Origin: Hyphomicrobiales bacterium
GTDB taxonomy: Bacteria; Pseudomonadota; Alphaproteobacteria; Rhizobiales; RI-29
Reading direction: 5' to 3'
Assembly: GCA_016125495.1 (NCBI GenBank)
Contig: WGLQ01000007.1
Coordinates: forward strand, 372,001-436,000
DNA length: 64,000 nt
The translations under genes and the position numbers were made by a program. Shown piece after piece: positions 38,117 through 47,075 of the stretch. The stretch's first letter is position 1. Every line of letters begins with the position of its first letter. The notes under the pieces are model-generated. The model was not told where the DNA came from, searched no databases, and worked only from the letters and a program-made list of their open reading frames with translations.

Positions 38117-38650
38117 CTATCTCAACCGCCGCCCGTCCTCTTCGAGTTCATCGGGATCGACGCGGTATCCGGCTTTGGCCAAGGCGCTGAGGACGAGGAA
38201 GCGCACGGTGACGGCGTCGGTCGCGGCTTTGACCTTGAGCTCCCGCGCCAGGTAGTCCGGCACCTCCAGGGAGAGCGGCCGCCGCCGCGCAACTGTCCGC
38301 GCCTTCTCCTCCTGTCCGTCGCCCCTGCGATCCTCTTCACCCAAGGGGCGGTGGGCGGGCTCGGGACTGGAATCCCCTCTGGAATTGCGGCTCGAACGTC
38401 GCTCCGGCAGCGGGGGAGGCTCCTTCTCTGAAGTCCGGCCCGTCGGAACAATCGTCGCCTCCACGGCGTCGAACGCCCCGCCGCCCAATTCCTCACCTGT
38501 CGTGGTATCGGCTCCATCCGTGCCGGGCGGCGGCGCAAAGCTCATGGAAGGAATGCGCTTGCGCCGGGCGGTCTCGGCGAGCCGGGCATCGAGGGTGAGG
38601 TCGAGTTCGTCGATCTCGATGGCGAGGAAGTCGGGAGGCGCTGCCGTCAT
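38117..38650 (-). CDS. ParA partner protein, probable small ParB-type adaptor
   Basis: A 177-aa protein with a folded N-terminus (AIEIDELDLTLDARLAET), a long low-complexity middle, and a C-terminal RPLSLEVPDYLARELKVKAA stretch resembling a ribbon-helix-helix fold. The start overlaps the parA stop by 4 bases (ATGA). A small DNA-binding partner after a ParA ATPase is the layout of type Ib plasmid partition. The homology itself is not certain. Confidence 0.65.
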   Translation of the reverse strand: MTAAPPDFLAIEIDELDLTLDARLAETARRKRIPSMSFAPPPGTDGADTTTGEELGGGAFDAVEATIVPTGRTSEKEPPPLPERRSSRNSRGDSSPEPAHRPLGEEDRRGDGQEEKARTVARRRPLSLEVPDYLARELKVKAATDAVTVRFLVLSALAKAGYRVDPDELEEDGRRLR

Positions 38651-39333
38651 GCCGCCCTGCCCTTGCCAGCCGCCGTTTGCGCCGACTTACCACCTTGCTT
38701 GCGCCCGAGAATGATATCGATCTCGTTGCAGAGGGCTCTGATTTCCTTTGCCGCCTTTCCCTTGGGCTCGGCCATTGTCGGAGCCTTGCCATTGAGGAAC
38801 ATCTCGCGGTACTGCGCCCGCTCGACGAGGCCGGTCGCAAAGCGGGCAATGCGGTGGCGGGCGATCTCGCGGTGCGCGAAGGCGGTGACACGTGTCGGGA
38901 GGGGAAAGAGCTTGGTCAGCAGCAGCCGGTACTGGACGTTCGTTGCACCAGCCTCCACGACGTCGCGGATGTCGTCGATGACGACGAGCGCCTCGCGCAG
39001 ATCCGGCTCGGAGGCCTGGGCCGGGATGATGACGAGATCGGAGCGCGCCATGGCTTTCAGGAGCGTCGCTTCGCGCGTGCCGGCGAGATCGATGAGGACG
39101 TGGTCGAACGCACCGGCCTTCTCGCGGAACACCTTGGTGAAGGCATCGGGCACGACCGCGAGGGCTTCGAGACCGGCGAGCGCGGCCTTCCTGGCCCACC
39201 GGGCGACGGTCTGGTTGTGATCGAGATCGAGGACCAGGACGCGGTCGCCATCCTGGGCCAGCTTTGCGGCGAGCGCGGCACAGACGGTGGACTTGCCGAC
39301 GCCGCCCTTCGATGAGGCGAACGAGAGAATCAT
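38647..39333 (-). CDS. parA: ParA-type partition ATPase
   Basis: A 228-aa ParA/Soj-type ATPase with the deviant Walker A SSKGGVGKST (about 8-17), Walker B-like DHVLIDLAGT, and VIIPAQASEPDL. It is short and lacks an N-terminal DNA-binding domain, as in type Ib plasmid ParAs. The start at 39333 fits the family. Open reading continues upstream only through repeat sequence. It probably segregates the element during an extrachromosomal phase. Confidence 0.9.
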   Translation of the reverse strand: MILSFASSKGGVGKSTVCAALAAKLAQDGDRVLVLDLDHNQTVARWARKAALAGLEALAVVPDAFTKVFREKAGAFDHVLIDLAGTREATLLKAMARSDLVIIPAQASEPDLREALVVIDDIRDVVEAGATNVQYRLLLTKLFPLPTRVTAFAHREIARHRIARFATGLVERAQYREMFLNGKAPTMAEPKGKAAKEIRALCNEIDIILGRKQGGKSAQTAAGKGRAA

Positions 39334-39387
39334 ACTAGTATAAATCGTTGCACAATTGCCAAGGAATGCAAGTATCGATTGCCGCAT

Positions 39388-39509
39388 CTGCAAACTTGTC
39401 CAGATCGGCAACACGGCAACTCTACAAATAGGCAGATCATGACTTGCGCAAGTCGAGATTTGCCTTTGCCGCAACTTGCTCAAGACCGCAATCCGGCAAG
39501 TCTGCAAGT
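39388..39509. repeat. Repeat region upstream of parA, candidate partition site
   Basis: Two imperfect direct copies of about 41 bp, 81 bp apart (39388-39429 and 39469-39509), share the pattern GCAA-CTTG, AGA, GCAA, CGGCAA-T. Between them lies a perfect 14-bp palindrome GACTTGCGCAAGTC (39441-39454). Placement just before a type Ib parA is that of a centromere or operator. From here to 40061 there is no supportable gene. Confidence 0.6.
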
Positions 39510-40061
39510 CACCAAACCTGCAAACCCGCATTTTCTCCTTTGCGTTGCGCCGAGACCAGTTTGTTTTCCAGAATGCGGATCGGCGAAATCGGCCCCAGAA
39601 GGCCCCTGGAGAGCTTAAAGGCGCGTGTGCTGTCCGGGGAGCCAGAGAGACCGTTCATCGCGCTGAGCGTGCCCCAGAGAGCCAAATCGGGCCCATCCAC
39701 GGGCTGAGGAGGGGGCCGGGTGGCTCGAAACCCTCCGTTTGCGTTCTCGCAAAGCCAATTTGCGGTCCCTCGGCCGGCTCGGAGCATCCGGCCTCTCTCG
39801 ATCTTGCCACCCTCACCAGGAGGTGCGGCGGACCGCGCGCGTCAGCGCAAGGGGAGGGTGAGGCGAGACCAAACACCGCGGCGGCGTCAGCCGTCCGCGT
39901 CCATTATCGCGTCGAAGACGCGCACAGCCGGCATCGCGCCGCAGGCGCGCATGAGGTTCGCGGGTGACGCCGTCTCACCGTTCAAGGATTCTTGTCTGTT
40001 TCAAGGATTCAAATTCGGGGAGGCGAACGGCCTGCAATTCCGCGGGTCTCGGGCCGCCAAA

Positions 40062-40188
40062 GTGAGAAGAAGGGCGGAGAAGGTGAGAAAGTGGGCGGAG
40101 TCGCGTGAGGAAATGGGCCGAGTCGGGTGAGGAAATGGGCGGCCTCAGGTGAGGGATTGGGCGGGCGCCGTATGGCCGATGTGGATAA
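40062..40188 (+). other. Iteron-type replication origin (oriV) with DnaA box
   Basis: Five tandem units start at 40062, 40083, 40105, 40127 and 40149 with a 21-22-bp period. The core is GTGAGGAAATGGGC, with variations. A perfect DnaA box (TTATCCACA on the minus strand) lies at 40180-40188. The initiator gene begins shortly after. This is the standard layout of an iteron-controlled plasmid origin. Confidence 0.9.
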
Positions 40189-40236
40189 GTGAGGCTTTGC
40201 AATGAGTTATCTCACCGCGTGCGCTCGGTCTGTGGC

Positions 40237-41109
40237 ATGCTGGAGCCCGTGAGTACCGCAACCCGAGAGACCGCAACGGAGCCCCGGACCGACCTTCGAA
40301 CGTTGGCGCTGAAGGTCGCGGGCGATCCCCTCGACCCCGACGACCGGGCGACCTTCATCAAGCCGACCGAACTCGTCGATGCCGTCGAGATCACGCCGCT
40401 CAACCGCAACGAATTGATCCTCTACAATCAGCTCCTGGCGCATGCCTGGAACGGCATCGCCCCCGGCCGCATCTACCGCGTCGCCAAGGCCCGCCTGCGC
40501 GGCAGCCACGAGAGCAACGATCGCCTGCACGAGGCCTTCGACCGGCTGATGGCGGCCTTCGCGAAGGTCAAGGTGCGCGATCCGGTCACGGGCCTTTCCA
40601 AGACCGTGCGGATCAACCTTCTCGGGCCGAACGCGGAGGAGGAGGGGGACGAGGGCTTTTTCCACTACACCCTGCACCCGAGCCTGATGGAGGTGCTCAA
40701 GGGGAGCCGCAGCTGGGCGCGCCTGCGCTCGGAGATGCAGTACCTGCTGCGCTCGAAATACTCCATCCGCCTCTACGAGATGATCGAGCAGCGGATCAAT
40801 CTGCGCAAGCAGTCGCAGGCCTTCGGGATCGCCGATCTCAAGGGCCTGCTCGGCGTGCCGAAGGGCAAGCTCGCCCGCTTTGCCGATTTCAACGCCCAGT
40901 GCCTCAAGGTGGCGGTCGGGGAGGTCAACCAGCTGACCGACTTCGAGGTCGCCATCGGGCTCAAGAAGCGCGGCAGGCAGGTCGAGACGGTCACGCTGAC
41001 CTGGCTGAAGAAATCCCCCGAGGCCCGCCTTGCCGCAGCCAAGGAACGCGAGCGCTCCCGCGTCGGCCGCATCGCCCGACGCAAGGCAACGGTCGAGGTG
41101 ATCGTCTGA
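40237..41109 (+). CDS. Plasmid replication initiator, Rep_3/RepA type
   Basis: A 290-aa initiator with two winged-helix-like halves. Typical segments are VEITPLNRNELILYNQLLAHA (about 45-65, shown in part), YTLHPSLMEVLKGSRSWARL and LLRSKYSIRLYEMIEQRINL-like sequence, the last being the hallmark of the Rep_3 family. The protein should bind the five iterons just upstream. The ATG at 40237 is chosen. The frame is open for 16 codons more from 40189. Confidence 0.88.
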   Translation: MLEPVSTATRETATEPRTDLRTLALKVAGDPLDPDDRATFIKPTELVDAVEITPLNRNELILYNQLLAHAWNGIAPGRIYRVAKARLRGSHESNDRLHEAFDRLMAAFAKVKVRDPVTGLSKTVRINLLGPNAEEEGDEGFFHYTLHPSLMEVLKGSRSWARLRSEMQYLLRSKYSIRLYEMIEQRINLRKQSQAFGIADLKGLLGVPKGKLARFADFNAQCLKVAVGEVNQLTDFEVAIGLKKRGRQVETVTLTWLKKSPEARLAAAKERERSRVGRIARRKATVEVIV

Positions 41110-41212
41110 CCCCCGCCCAATTCCTCACCGCTGGGCTTGGAACACAGCCATATGTGGGAAGGACCGCGAAGAGGCCGCCTACTTCAGATTGACCGCGTCA
41201 TTCGCTGTCTCT

Positions 41213-41758
41213 TTATCTCCTGACGCACACGCCGACGCTGGTTGTGTATGCTCCACCGGAGAACTCGGGCCAGTCACAGGCGTGCCCGGCGTTGACCATC
41301 TCGGCCGCGACATCGAGGTTGTCGACAAAGCACTGCGCGACGATGCGCCGCCGATTGGTTGGCTTGGAGCGGCCATCGCAGACCGTGCCGCGCCCGACCT
41401 GGATACAACGCACAATTTGGTTGTCCAAGATAGCCTTGAGGCTATTCGAAGCGGGCTCGAAGCCGGGCTGGCCACGTTCCGGTGCATCGATGCCGCATAG
41501 GCGGACGCGTTGACAAGAACCACCGCTGCACAGATCGAACGTATCACCATCGATGATCGCGCCGGCCGAGCCCTGGAATTCACCGACCTCGGGGGTAGCA
41601 GTGGACACGATCAGTCGATAGGCGAGCAGGCCAATGGTGGTGGTGGCGATGATCAGGAAAATAATGGATACGAGCCAGGACCTCCATCCTGCCGGCCGCC
41701 CTCCGTAATCGGGGGATTTCTCGTATCCTGACGGCACGGCAACCACTCGGGAGCGCAA
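41213..41758 (-). CDS. Membrane-anchored thermonuclease-like protein (SNase family)
   Basis: A 181-aa protein with one N-terminal membrane helix (LVSIIFLIIATTTIGLLAY, about 29-47) and a staphylococcal-nuclease-like domain (IIDGDTFDL, RLCGIDAPE, then a Cys-rich part to the end). The domain normally hydrolyses DNA or RNA with Ca2+ and here would face the periplasm. Six cysteines suggest disulfides. The start is uncertain (TTG at 41758, or a GTG a few codons in). Confidence 0.75.
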   Translation of the reverse strand: MRSRVVAVPSGYEKSPDYGGRPAGWRSWLVSIIFLIIATTTIGLLAYRLIVSTATPEVGEFQGSAGAIIDGDTFDLCSGGSCQRVRLCGIDAPERGQPGFEPASNSLKAILDNQIVRCIQVGRGTVCDGRSKPTNRRRIVAQCFVDNLDVAAEMVNAGHACDWPEFSGGAYTTSVGVCVRR

Positions 41759-42032
41759 AAAGGGAACTCGGTTCAGTGTACTCAGAGCGGGCGAGCGAGC
41801 ACAAGCTCCCTATGCGGGAAAGGCCAAGACGCCAACTCTGGTAGCTGACGCAGCTCAAGTGGCGGTGAAGTGTTGAGATGTGGAGATTGCGGACAATCGC
41901 TCGGGCTGTGCCGTTGTGGCCCCTCTGTTCTTGATCGGAACGCGATACCTTCAACAGCGGACTCCCTGTAGTCTGGTAATCGTCGGCGTCATGAAATCAA
42001 TCGCGGAGCATGCCAAGGTGCGGCGCCGACGT

Positions 42033-43457
42033 TCAAATCAAATGAAGAACTGGGTTTGGCGTGCAAACGACAAGTCTCTTTGAACCACGTGTCATCGCCA
42101 CGTAAAGGTTCTTTGCGTCGAGTGCTTGGACATTCAGGATGACAGCGACTTCAGCTTCCAGTCCCTTTAAGAGCAGCGTGCTCCCAACAGCGCGTTGGGG
42201 GAGGGGGCGGCCGACGAGTCGGTTCTGTTCCCGCATGCGAATGGAAGCATCGTAAAAGGACAAACCTTCCGTGCCTACACAGAGCTGTAGAGCCTTGATG
42301 CAGGATCGGAGTACGGCGGGGCGATGAGCTGTAACGCCACCTTGATTTCCGATCGCGACGAGGACATCGATTGCCTTTTGGTGCGACGGGTCGCGGACGA
42401 AAGCGAGTGCGATGCTCTCAGCCTCACTTGCTTCCCTCCGAGCCGTGCCGCGGTGGAGTGCGGCTAAGCGCTTAACAAAGTCCGCCGCACCCACATTTCG
42501 CATCACGCTTTGTGCGAACTCGACAAGGTGCTGGAGTGACTGCGGCGATGCCGGATCGAAGCGCTTCGCGAACGCGACGAGGTCTTTCAGGTCGACCGAC
42601 TCGACCGTTACTGCTCCCGGCGTCTGACTAGCGAACCGTCGCTGACTGTCGGGGCTCGTGCTCTCGCCTATAATCAGCACACGACCTTCTGCTTCGGGCG
42701 GTCTGATCCTTGCCGCTTCAAGGCGCTTCTCGTGATCACTTCTTCCATCAAGATGGACGCATGTTACACCTTCAGGTGCGGTCCGGAGGTCGATCGCCTC
42801 GCCCCTCACTAGTCTGCCACGCACGTCCAGAAGCCAACGTCCCAGCGGCTCAGCTCCCGCGTTAATCCAGCGCCACGGCGTCGCGAGTTCTCCCACCAAC
42901 GGAAAGTAGCCGCAGACTTGCTCGTCCCAGATCGCCAAATCATCGCCGCCGAACCCGAAGATCGCCTGCATGGGGTCGCCGAGCACACAGGTCGGCAAGG
43001 TTTGGGCCGCATAGACAATGATCGCGTGCTGACGGATCGAGCAGTCCTGATACTCATCGACGATAAGCCGCGCATAACTCGCATTGAGAACGTCAGCGAC
43101 GTGGCCTGTCTTCAGCAGCTTTGCAGCTGCGACACGAATGTTCGGGTAATCCGTGCCCGGCCTCGCCAGATTGAGAAGTTCCGGATCGTGTCCGCTACGC
43201 GTGGGGAACGTGGAGATGAGCCGCATCGCCCATCCGTCGATTGTCGAGAGTCGATATGCCTTCGACGGGACACCGGCCTTGTCGAGCCGGCCCCTCAAGG
43301 CGACGACACCAGCGTTGGTGTGGGTCAGAACGAGGATGGGTTTGTCGCCGCTGTGCCGCGTTAGTGCCTCAGCGATTAGGTGTGTCTTGCCGCACCCGGC
43401 CGGCGCCGTCACGGTTCCCCGGTCAATCGCGAGCAAGTCGATCTCAGGCGCCGGCAT
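42033..43457 (-). CDS. gajB: GajB-like UvrD/PcrA-type helicase (Gabija)
   Basis: A 474-aa superfamily 1 helicase. Walker A is APAGCGKTH (18-26), motif II VDEYQDCS (about 131), a later LGDPMQAIFGF (motif III), and the C-terminal VAMTRGSKRLVV (motif VI). Length and position right after an OLD-family nuclease gene match GajB of Gabija, which works with GajA to cut phage DNA and deplete nucleotides. The start overlaps the gajA stop by 14 bases. A longer upstream frame is excluded, as it would lie inside gajA. Confidence 0.88.
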   Translation of the reverse strand: MPAPEIDLLAIDRGTVTAPAGCGKTHLIAEALTRHSGDKPILVLTHTNAGVVALRGRLDKAGVPSKAYRLSTIDGWAMRLISTFPTRSGHDPELLNLARPGTDYPNIRVAAAKLLKTGHVADVLNASYARLIVDEYQDCSIRQHAIIVYAAQTLPTCVLGDPMQAIFGFGGDDLAIWDEQVCGYFPLVGELATPWRWINAGAEPLGRWLLDVRGRLVRGEAIDLRTAPEGVTCVHLDGRSDHEKRLEAARIRPPEAEGRVLIIGESTSPDSQRRFASQTPGAVTVESVDLKDLVAFAKRFDPASPQSLQHLVEFAQSVMRNVGAADFVKRLAALHRGTARREASEAESIALAFVRDPSHQKAIDVLVAIGNQGGVTAHRPAVLRSCIKALQLCVGTEGLSFYDASIRMREQNRLVGRPLPQRAVGSTLLLKGLEAEVAVILNVQALDAKNLYVAMTRGSKRLVVCTPNPVLHLI

Positions 43458-45192
43458 TGGCACACCACACGAAGATGCTCTCGACGAGATCGCGGATGCC
43501 GGCATCGGCGTTCGGCAAGTCCGGGCCAACGATCTCCCGCGCCACGTCTTCCATCCATGTGACCGACTTGAACCACCCGGCGCGTTTCGTTCGCGCCGCC
43601 GCCCCAAGCGCAGCCCTACTCTCCGGGGAAATCCCTCCCGCTTCGCCCTCCGCCAGGACCGCGGCCAGATCCTTGGCGTTCTTGGTGGCTGACTTGATGT
43701 GCTCGTTCACCAGATCGTCGCCATGGAGATCGATCGCGCGAGCCACTAGTTTGCTAACCCCATCATCGGACAGGCTCAGGAAAAGCTCGTCTTCCAAGGC
43801 ACGGCCGTCGCGCCAGGCAATCACTTTGCCGCCTTTGGCGATGAAGCCGTCCTCGATAGCGGCCGTCGGCTTCTTGTCATCGTCGCGAACGACGGCAACC
43901 CTATACCCCAGCGCTTGGAAAGCTTCTCCTCTTGCGAAGGGCCGGTCGGAATCGCCGCCGCCGCAATCCACTAACGCGGTTCCCAATGCTGTGATGGCGT
44001 CCTTCCCCTGCGCTGTCCTGTATTGATCGAGACCCCGCACGAGACCAACCTCGCTTGCGCCTTCGCAGACGATCACCGAAGGCGCGAGGAAAGCATCGGG
44101 ATAGAGTCGGATCGTGCTCTGAACACCGTCGGCGGTGCCGACGTTTAACACTTCGTGGCAATTGCCAGATCGGCGCGCCACGAACAATTGGCTACCGGAG
44201 AGCTCCCGCAAGGCAACGGGCGAGTGCGTCGTCATGAAGACCTGGAGTGGCGGCGTCCTCTCCTTGGCGCCGAGCGACCCGAGAAGCCGGATGATTCGGT
44301 GCGGTTCGAGCCCATGTTCCAGTTCATCGATCAGGATCACCGTCGACTGCGCTGCCGCCTTTCGCTGGAGGCCAGCGATCAGCAGTCGGGTAGAGCCGAT
44401 GCCCAACCCCCTCAGCGGTATGCCGCCCTCGTCATGCAGGGAAATCGTCCCGCTGCTGAAGGACACCGAGTGCGCGTCCAGCATTGCCTTGATGTTCTCA
44501 CCTATTGGGATGCCGAGTTCCTTGGCGGTCGTCGCTACAATGGTGAGTGCTTCGCCGAATTGACCTTGGGCCTCTTCGCCGAAGGCCGCCCGGGCATCCC
44601 TAGCAGCCTTCGCCAGCGCGGCCGAAGCATCGGCACGCTCCTCCGATACACGGTTCAGAACCGAGCCGCGCCGCCAACCCAGATGGTATTCCGCTAGCGC
44701 GCCGATCCGCGTCGGTGTCAGCCTGACCCGGTCTCCCCAGCCGAGATTCCGGCCAAGCCCTTGCGCCTCCGCCCTCTCCGACACCAGGGTCCAGCTCGGC
44801 TCCAGATCACTGGCCACCGTCAGCCGAAGGCTCAGGACGGTTTCGGCGTCCCTTTCTGGTTCATCCTCGATCTTTCCGGTCGCTGGGTCGAACCCACGGA
44901 CGAACATCCCATAGGCATCGAGGTTCTTCAGTCCATCATCGAGTTGGCCCAAGGTCACCGTGATCATGAACGGCGTTTCAACGTCCAGCTTATGAAAGTC
45001 CGCGTCAGTGAACTGCATGTTTCGACGCGCACCCAAACAGAAGTCGATGGCATCGAGGATCGAAGATTTTCCACTATCGCCAGGACCGACTAGGCAATTG
45101 ATGCCGGGCGAGGGGTACCAGACGAGTTCCTTGATGCCTCTGAAGTGCTTGATCTCAACCGCACGTATCCGAGCCAATTCTCGTCTCCACAT
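43444..45192 (-). CDS. gajA: GajA-like OLD-family endonuclease (Gabija)
   Basis: A 582-aa protein. The N-terminal ABC-type ATPase has Walker A GPGDSGKSS (36-44), signature-like RGLGIGSTRLLIAGL, and ILIDELEHGLEP with FMTTHSPVALREL. The C-terminal TOPRIM domain has VCEGASE (about 374) and VRDDDKK (about 437). This is the OLD/GajA architecture and its usual length (about 580 aa). It overlaps gajB and starts 43 bp after the PIN gene. The ATG at 45192 matches the family start (RIRAVEIKHFRGI), though its ribosome binding site is weak. Confidence 0.9.
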   Translation of the reverse strand: MWRRELARIRAVEIKHFRGIKELVWYPSPGINCLVGPGDSGKSSILDAIDFCLGARRNMQFTDADFHKLDVETPFMITVTLGQLDDGLKNLDAYGMFVRGFDPATGKIEDEPERDAETVLSLRLTVASDLEPSWTLVSERAEAQGLGRNLGWGDRVRLTPTRIGALAEYHLGWRRGSVLNRVSEERADASAALAKAARDARAAFGEEAQGQFGEALTIVATTAKELGIPIGENIKAMLDAHSVSFSSGTISLHDEGGIPLRGLGIGSTRLLIAGLQRKAAAQSTVILIDELEHGLEPHRIIRLLGSLGAKERTPPLQVFMTTHSPVALRELSGSQLFVARRSGNCHEVLNVGTADGVQSTIRLYPDAFLAPSVIVCEGASEVGLVRGLDQYRTAQGKDAITALGTALVDCGGGDSDRPFARGEAFQALGYRVAVVRDDDKKPTAAIEDGFIAKGGKVIAWRDGRALEDELFLSLSDDGVSKLVARAIDLHGDDLVNEHIKSATKNAKDLAAVLAEGEAGGISPESRAALGAAARTKRAGWFKSVTWMEDVAREIVGPDLPNADAGIRDLVESIFVWCANAGA

Positions 45193-45235
45193 TATGTGTT
45201 GCCCCACAATGGCAGAGGTAGCTTGCCATCGTGGA

Positions 45236-45910
45236 TTAATCCGTTTCGTGCCGCGGCTTTCGGACACTTGGCACTGCTTTCGTCTGAAAGCGCTCCCGCG
45301 CTTCCTGCGACAGGCTTTTGAAGTTTGGCAGGCAGGTGCAATCAAGAGCACGTTCGCGCCCGATCAGAGCCACAACGTCATCCGCGCACTCCGGTGGGAT
45401 GCGCATTCGCCCATGTCGCAGGGCCAGATAAACGATGTCAGTAGCCAAGTGCTCGCCGAGGCCTTCTAGAACACTCGGGTGCCACAGAAGATCGAGGGAC
45501 CAGGCTGGCTGTTCATCATTCATGAGCGCCGTTGCTCGTGCGCGGCCCTTTCGTTCATCAATGACGGCGCGGAAGCCGCGACCCGCGGCAATGGCGATCG
45601 TCGCCGCTTCCCCATCATCCAGGGAGGAGGGACCGCCTGAGAGCGCGGCGAACAGATCGTACTCTGCATCGCTCAGGCCGTCGACGGTGACCTCGCCGCG
45701 TCCGGTGAGGCCGTAGAGGAAGCTGTGATCCCCGTTCCTCCGGCTCGTCTCGTGCTCCAGTTCCCCGGCCACGATGTGGGAAATCACGATATCGTTGTGG
45801 ATCATCGACAGCACCCGCTCGCCATGACCGCAGGCATGCAGGTTGACCAGAACGCTCGTGTCCAGCACCAGCGGTCTGCAGTCATCAGCCAGGGAGCTTG
45901 AGAAGGTCAT
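45236..45910 (-). CDS. PIN-domain nuclease, probable toxin
   Basis: A 224-aa protein. The first ~150 residues form a PIN domain with all expected acidic positions: Asp17 in PLVLDTSVLVNLH, Glu50 in VAGELEHE, Glu101 in DDGEAATIAIA and Asp118 in RAVIDERKGRA. The domain is probably an RNase. The protein overlaps the XRE-ImmA gene by 26 bases. Pairing of an XRE-ImmA/IrrE protein with a PIN-like protein is a known toxin-antitoxin layout, so this is likely the effector. The 75-residue C-terminal part is unassigned. Confidence 0.82.
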   Translation of the reverse strand: MTFSSSLADDCRPLVLDTSVLVNLHACGHGERVLSMIHNDIVISHIVAGELEHETSRRNGDHSFLYGLTGRGEVTVDGLSDAEYDLFAALSGGPSSLDDGEAATIAIAAGRGFRAVIDERKGRARATALMNDEQPAWSLDLLWHPSVLEGLGEHLATDIVYLALRHGRMRIPPECADDVVALIGRERALDCTCLPNFKSLSQEARERFQTKAVPSVRKPRHETD

Positions 45911-47075
45911 CCGTTACGTTCTCCTCAAGCTCGATCTGGTCAATCAGCTCGCGCACCTCTACGCGGCGCATCCTTAGCAGCTCCGCTAGCTGTCCTTCCG
46001 ACATGATGCCACGCTTCCAGGCGGCGTGCGCCATGAGGCTCATTCTGTGGGAGACTGGCCGGTTTGCGTCGCTCTTGGCCACATCGAGCCGTTCGGCGGC
46101 GTCTCCCAGCACTTCGCGCGCGTGGTAGTCTTTGATCCCGCCCTTCGTCTTGAGCCATTCCCACGTGCCTTTCTTCAGTAGCTCCAACTCTTCGAGCCGG
46201 CGGACGCAAGCTTCGCGGGAGATGTTATACTGGTGAGCCAGTAGGATGACGTGCCGACGGTTGAGCATGTCCGCGCCGGCCGTCAGCTGTTTGAAACTCT
46301 CCGAGAAGCTCTTGCGCGGCGTCACGAAGGCGCGGCCGAAGGCATTCGCATACCGTTCGTCCCGCGAGAGGAACTGCTCGTCATCCTCCAGAACCTCGGG
46401 CACCCGGCGCGTCCCGACGAAATGCCCGATTTCATGGGCGGCGGACTGGACGCGCCGCTCTAAGCGATGATTTGCATTCAGGAGCATGCAGGCACCGACT
46501 GCGTCATCGTACGTAAACAAGCCGGCAACCTTCGACTTGGAGGATAGTCGTCTCTGGTATAGGCGGATGCCGAGATCAAACTCGATGATCGAGAAAATGT
46601 TGCCGATTGGACCGCCGCCCAAACCAAGCCAGTTACGCAGCTCTTGCGCATGGTTCTCGCCAAGCTCGACAACATCGCCCTCGTTGATGCCTTTCTCCGG
46701 CGGATAGTACCGCCGCCGCTCGATGCCGAGGACGTTTTCGAGTTCCACCTCTGCTTTCACCAGGTCATTGAGAAGCTCGATGGCTTCCAGGGCGTGGTCG
46801 TCTTCGGTCTCCCGCATCTTGCGGAATCGCGGCACTAGATCGGTATGGACGGCTTCCCGACGCAGGAGCGCGTTAACGGAAACGCCGTAGTGCCGGGCGA
46901 GCAGCTGCAATTCCTGTATGCGAACACGCCGCATGCCTTTTTCAATGGAGACGAGGGTCGGGCGCGACATGCCGATGACCTCTGCCGCCTGATCCTGACG
47001 GATGTTCGCATTCTCCCGTGCAAGACGCAGGCGCCGACCGATTTCCTGCGCGCTCAATTCATTCAGATCGGCCAT
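45885..47075 (-). CDS. XRE-family regulator with ImmA/IrrE metallopeptidase domain
   Basis: A 396-aa protein. An N-terminal XRE helix-turn-helix (about 8-65; RQDQAAEVIGMSRPTLVSIE) is followed by an ImmA/IrrE zincin with HEIGHF (about 212) and a distal Glu region. The C-terminal part (about 270-390) carries further helix-turn-helix-like repeats. Such proteins act as antitoxins and cleave or inhibit regulators. The start has AGGGAGG. It overlaps the QueC-like gene by 17 bases and the PIN gene by 26, so the regulator and its likely toxin are made together. It is the best candidate to bind the TGACA/TGTCA boxes before the operon. Confidence 0.88.
   Translation of the reverse strand: MADLNELSAQEIGRRLRLARENANIRQDQAAEVIGMSRPTLVSIEKGMRRVRIQELQLLARHYGVSVNALLRREAVHTDLVPRFRKMRETEDDHALEAIELLNDLVKAEVELENVLGIERRRYYPPEKGINEGDVVELGENHAQELRNWLGLGGGPIGNIFSIIEFDLGIRLYQRRLSSKSKVAGLFTYDDAVGACMLLNANHRLERRVQSAAHEIGHFVGTRRVPEVLEDDEQFLSRDERYANAFGRAFVTPRKSFSESFKQLTAGADMLNRRHVILLAHQYNISREACVRRLEELELLKKGTWEWLKTKGGIKDYHAREVLGDAAERLDVAKSDANRPVSHRMSLMAHAAWKRGIMSEGQLAELLRMRRVEVRELIDQIELEENVTDDLLKLPG

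Noticed and set aside
40062-40170. A short CRISPR-like array
   Set aside because: The 21-22-bp units are tandem with no spacers and lie beside a Rep_3 initiator and DnaA box, so they are iterons.
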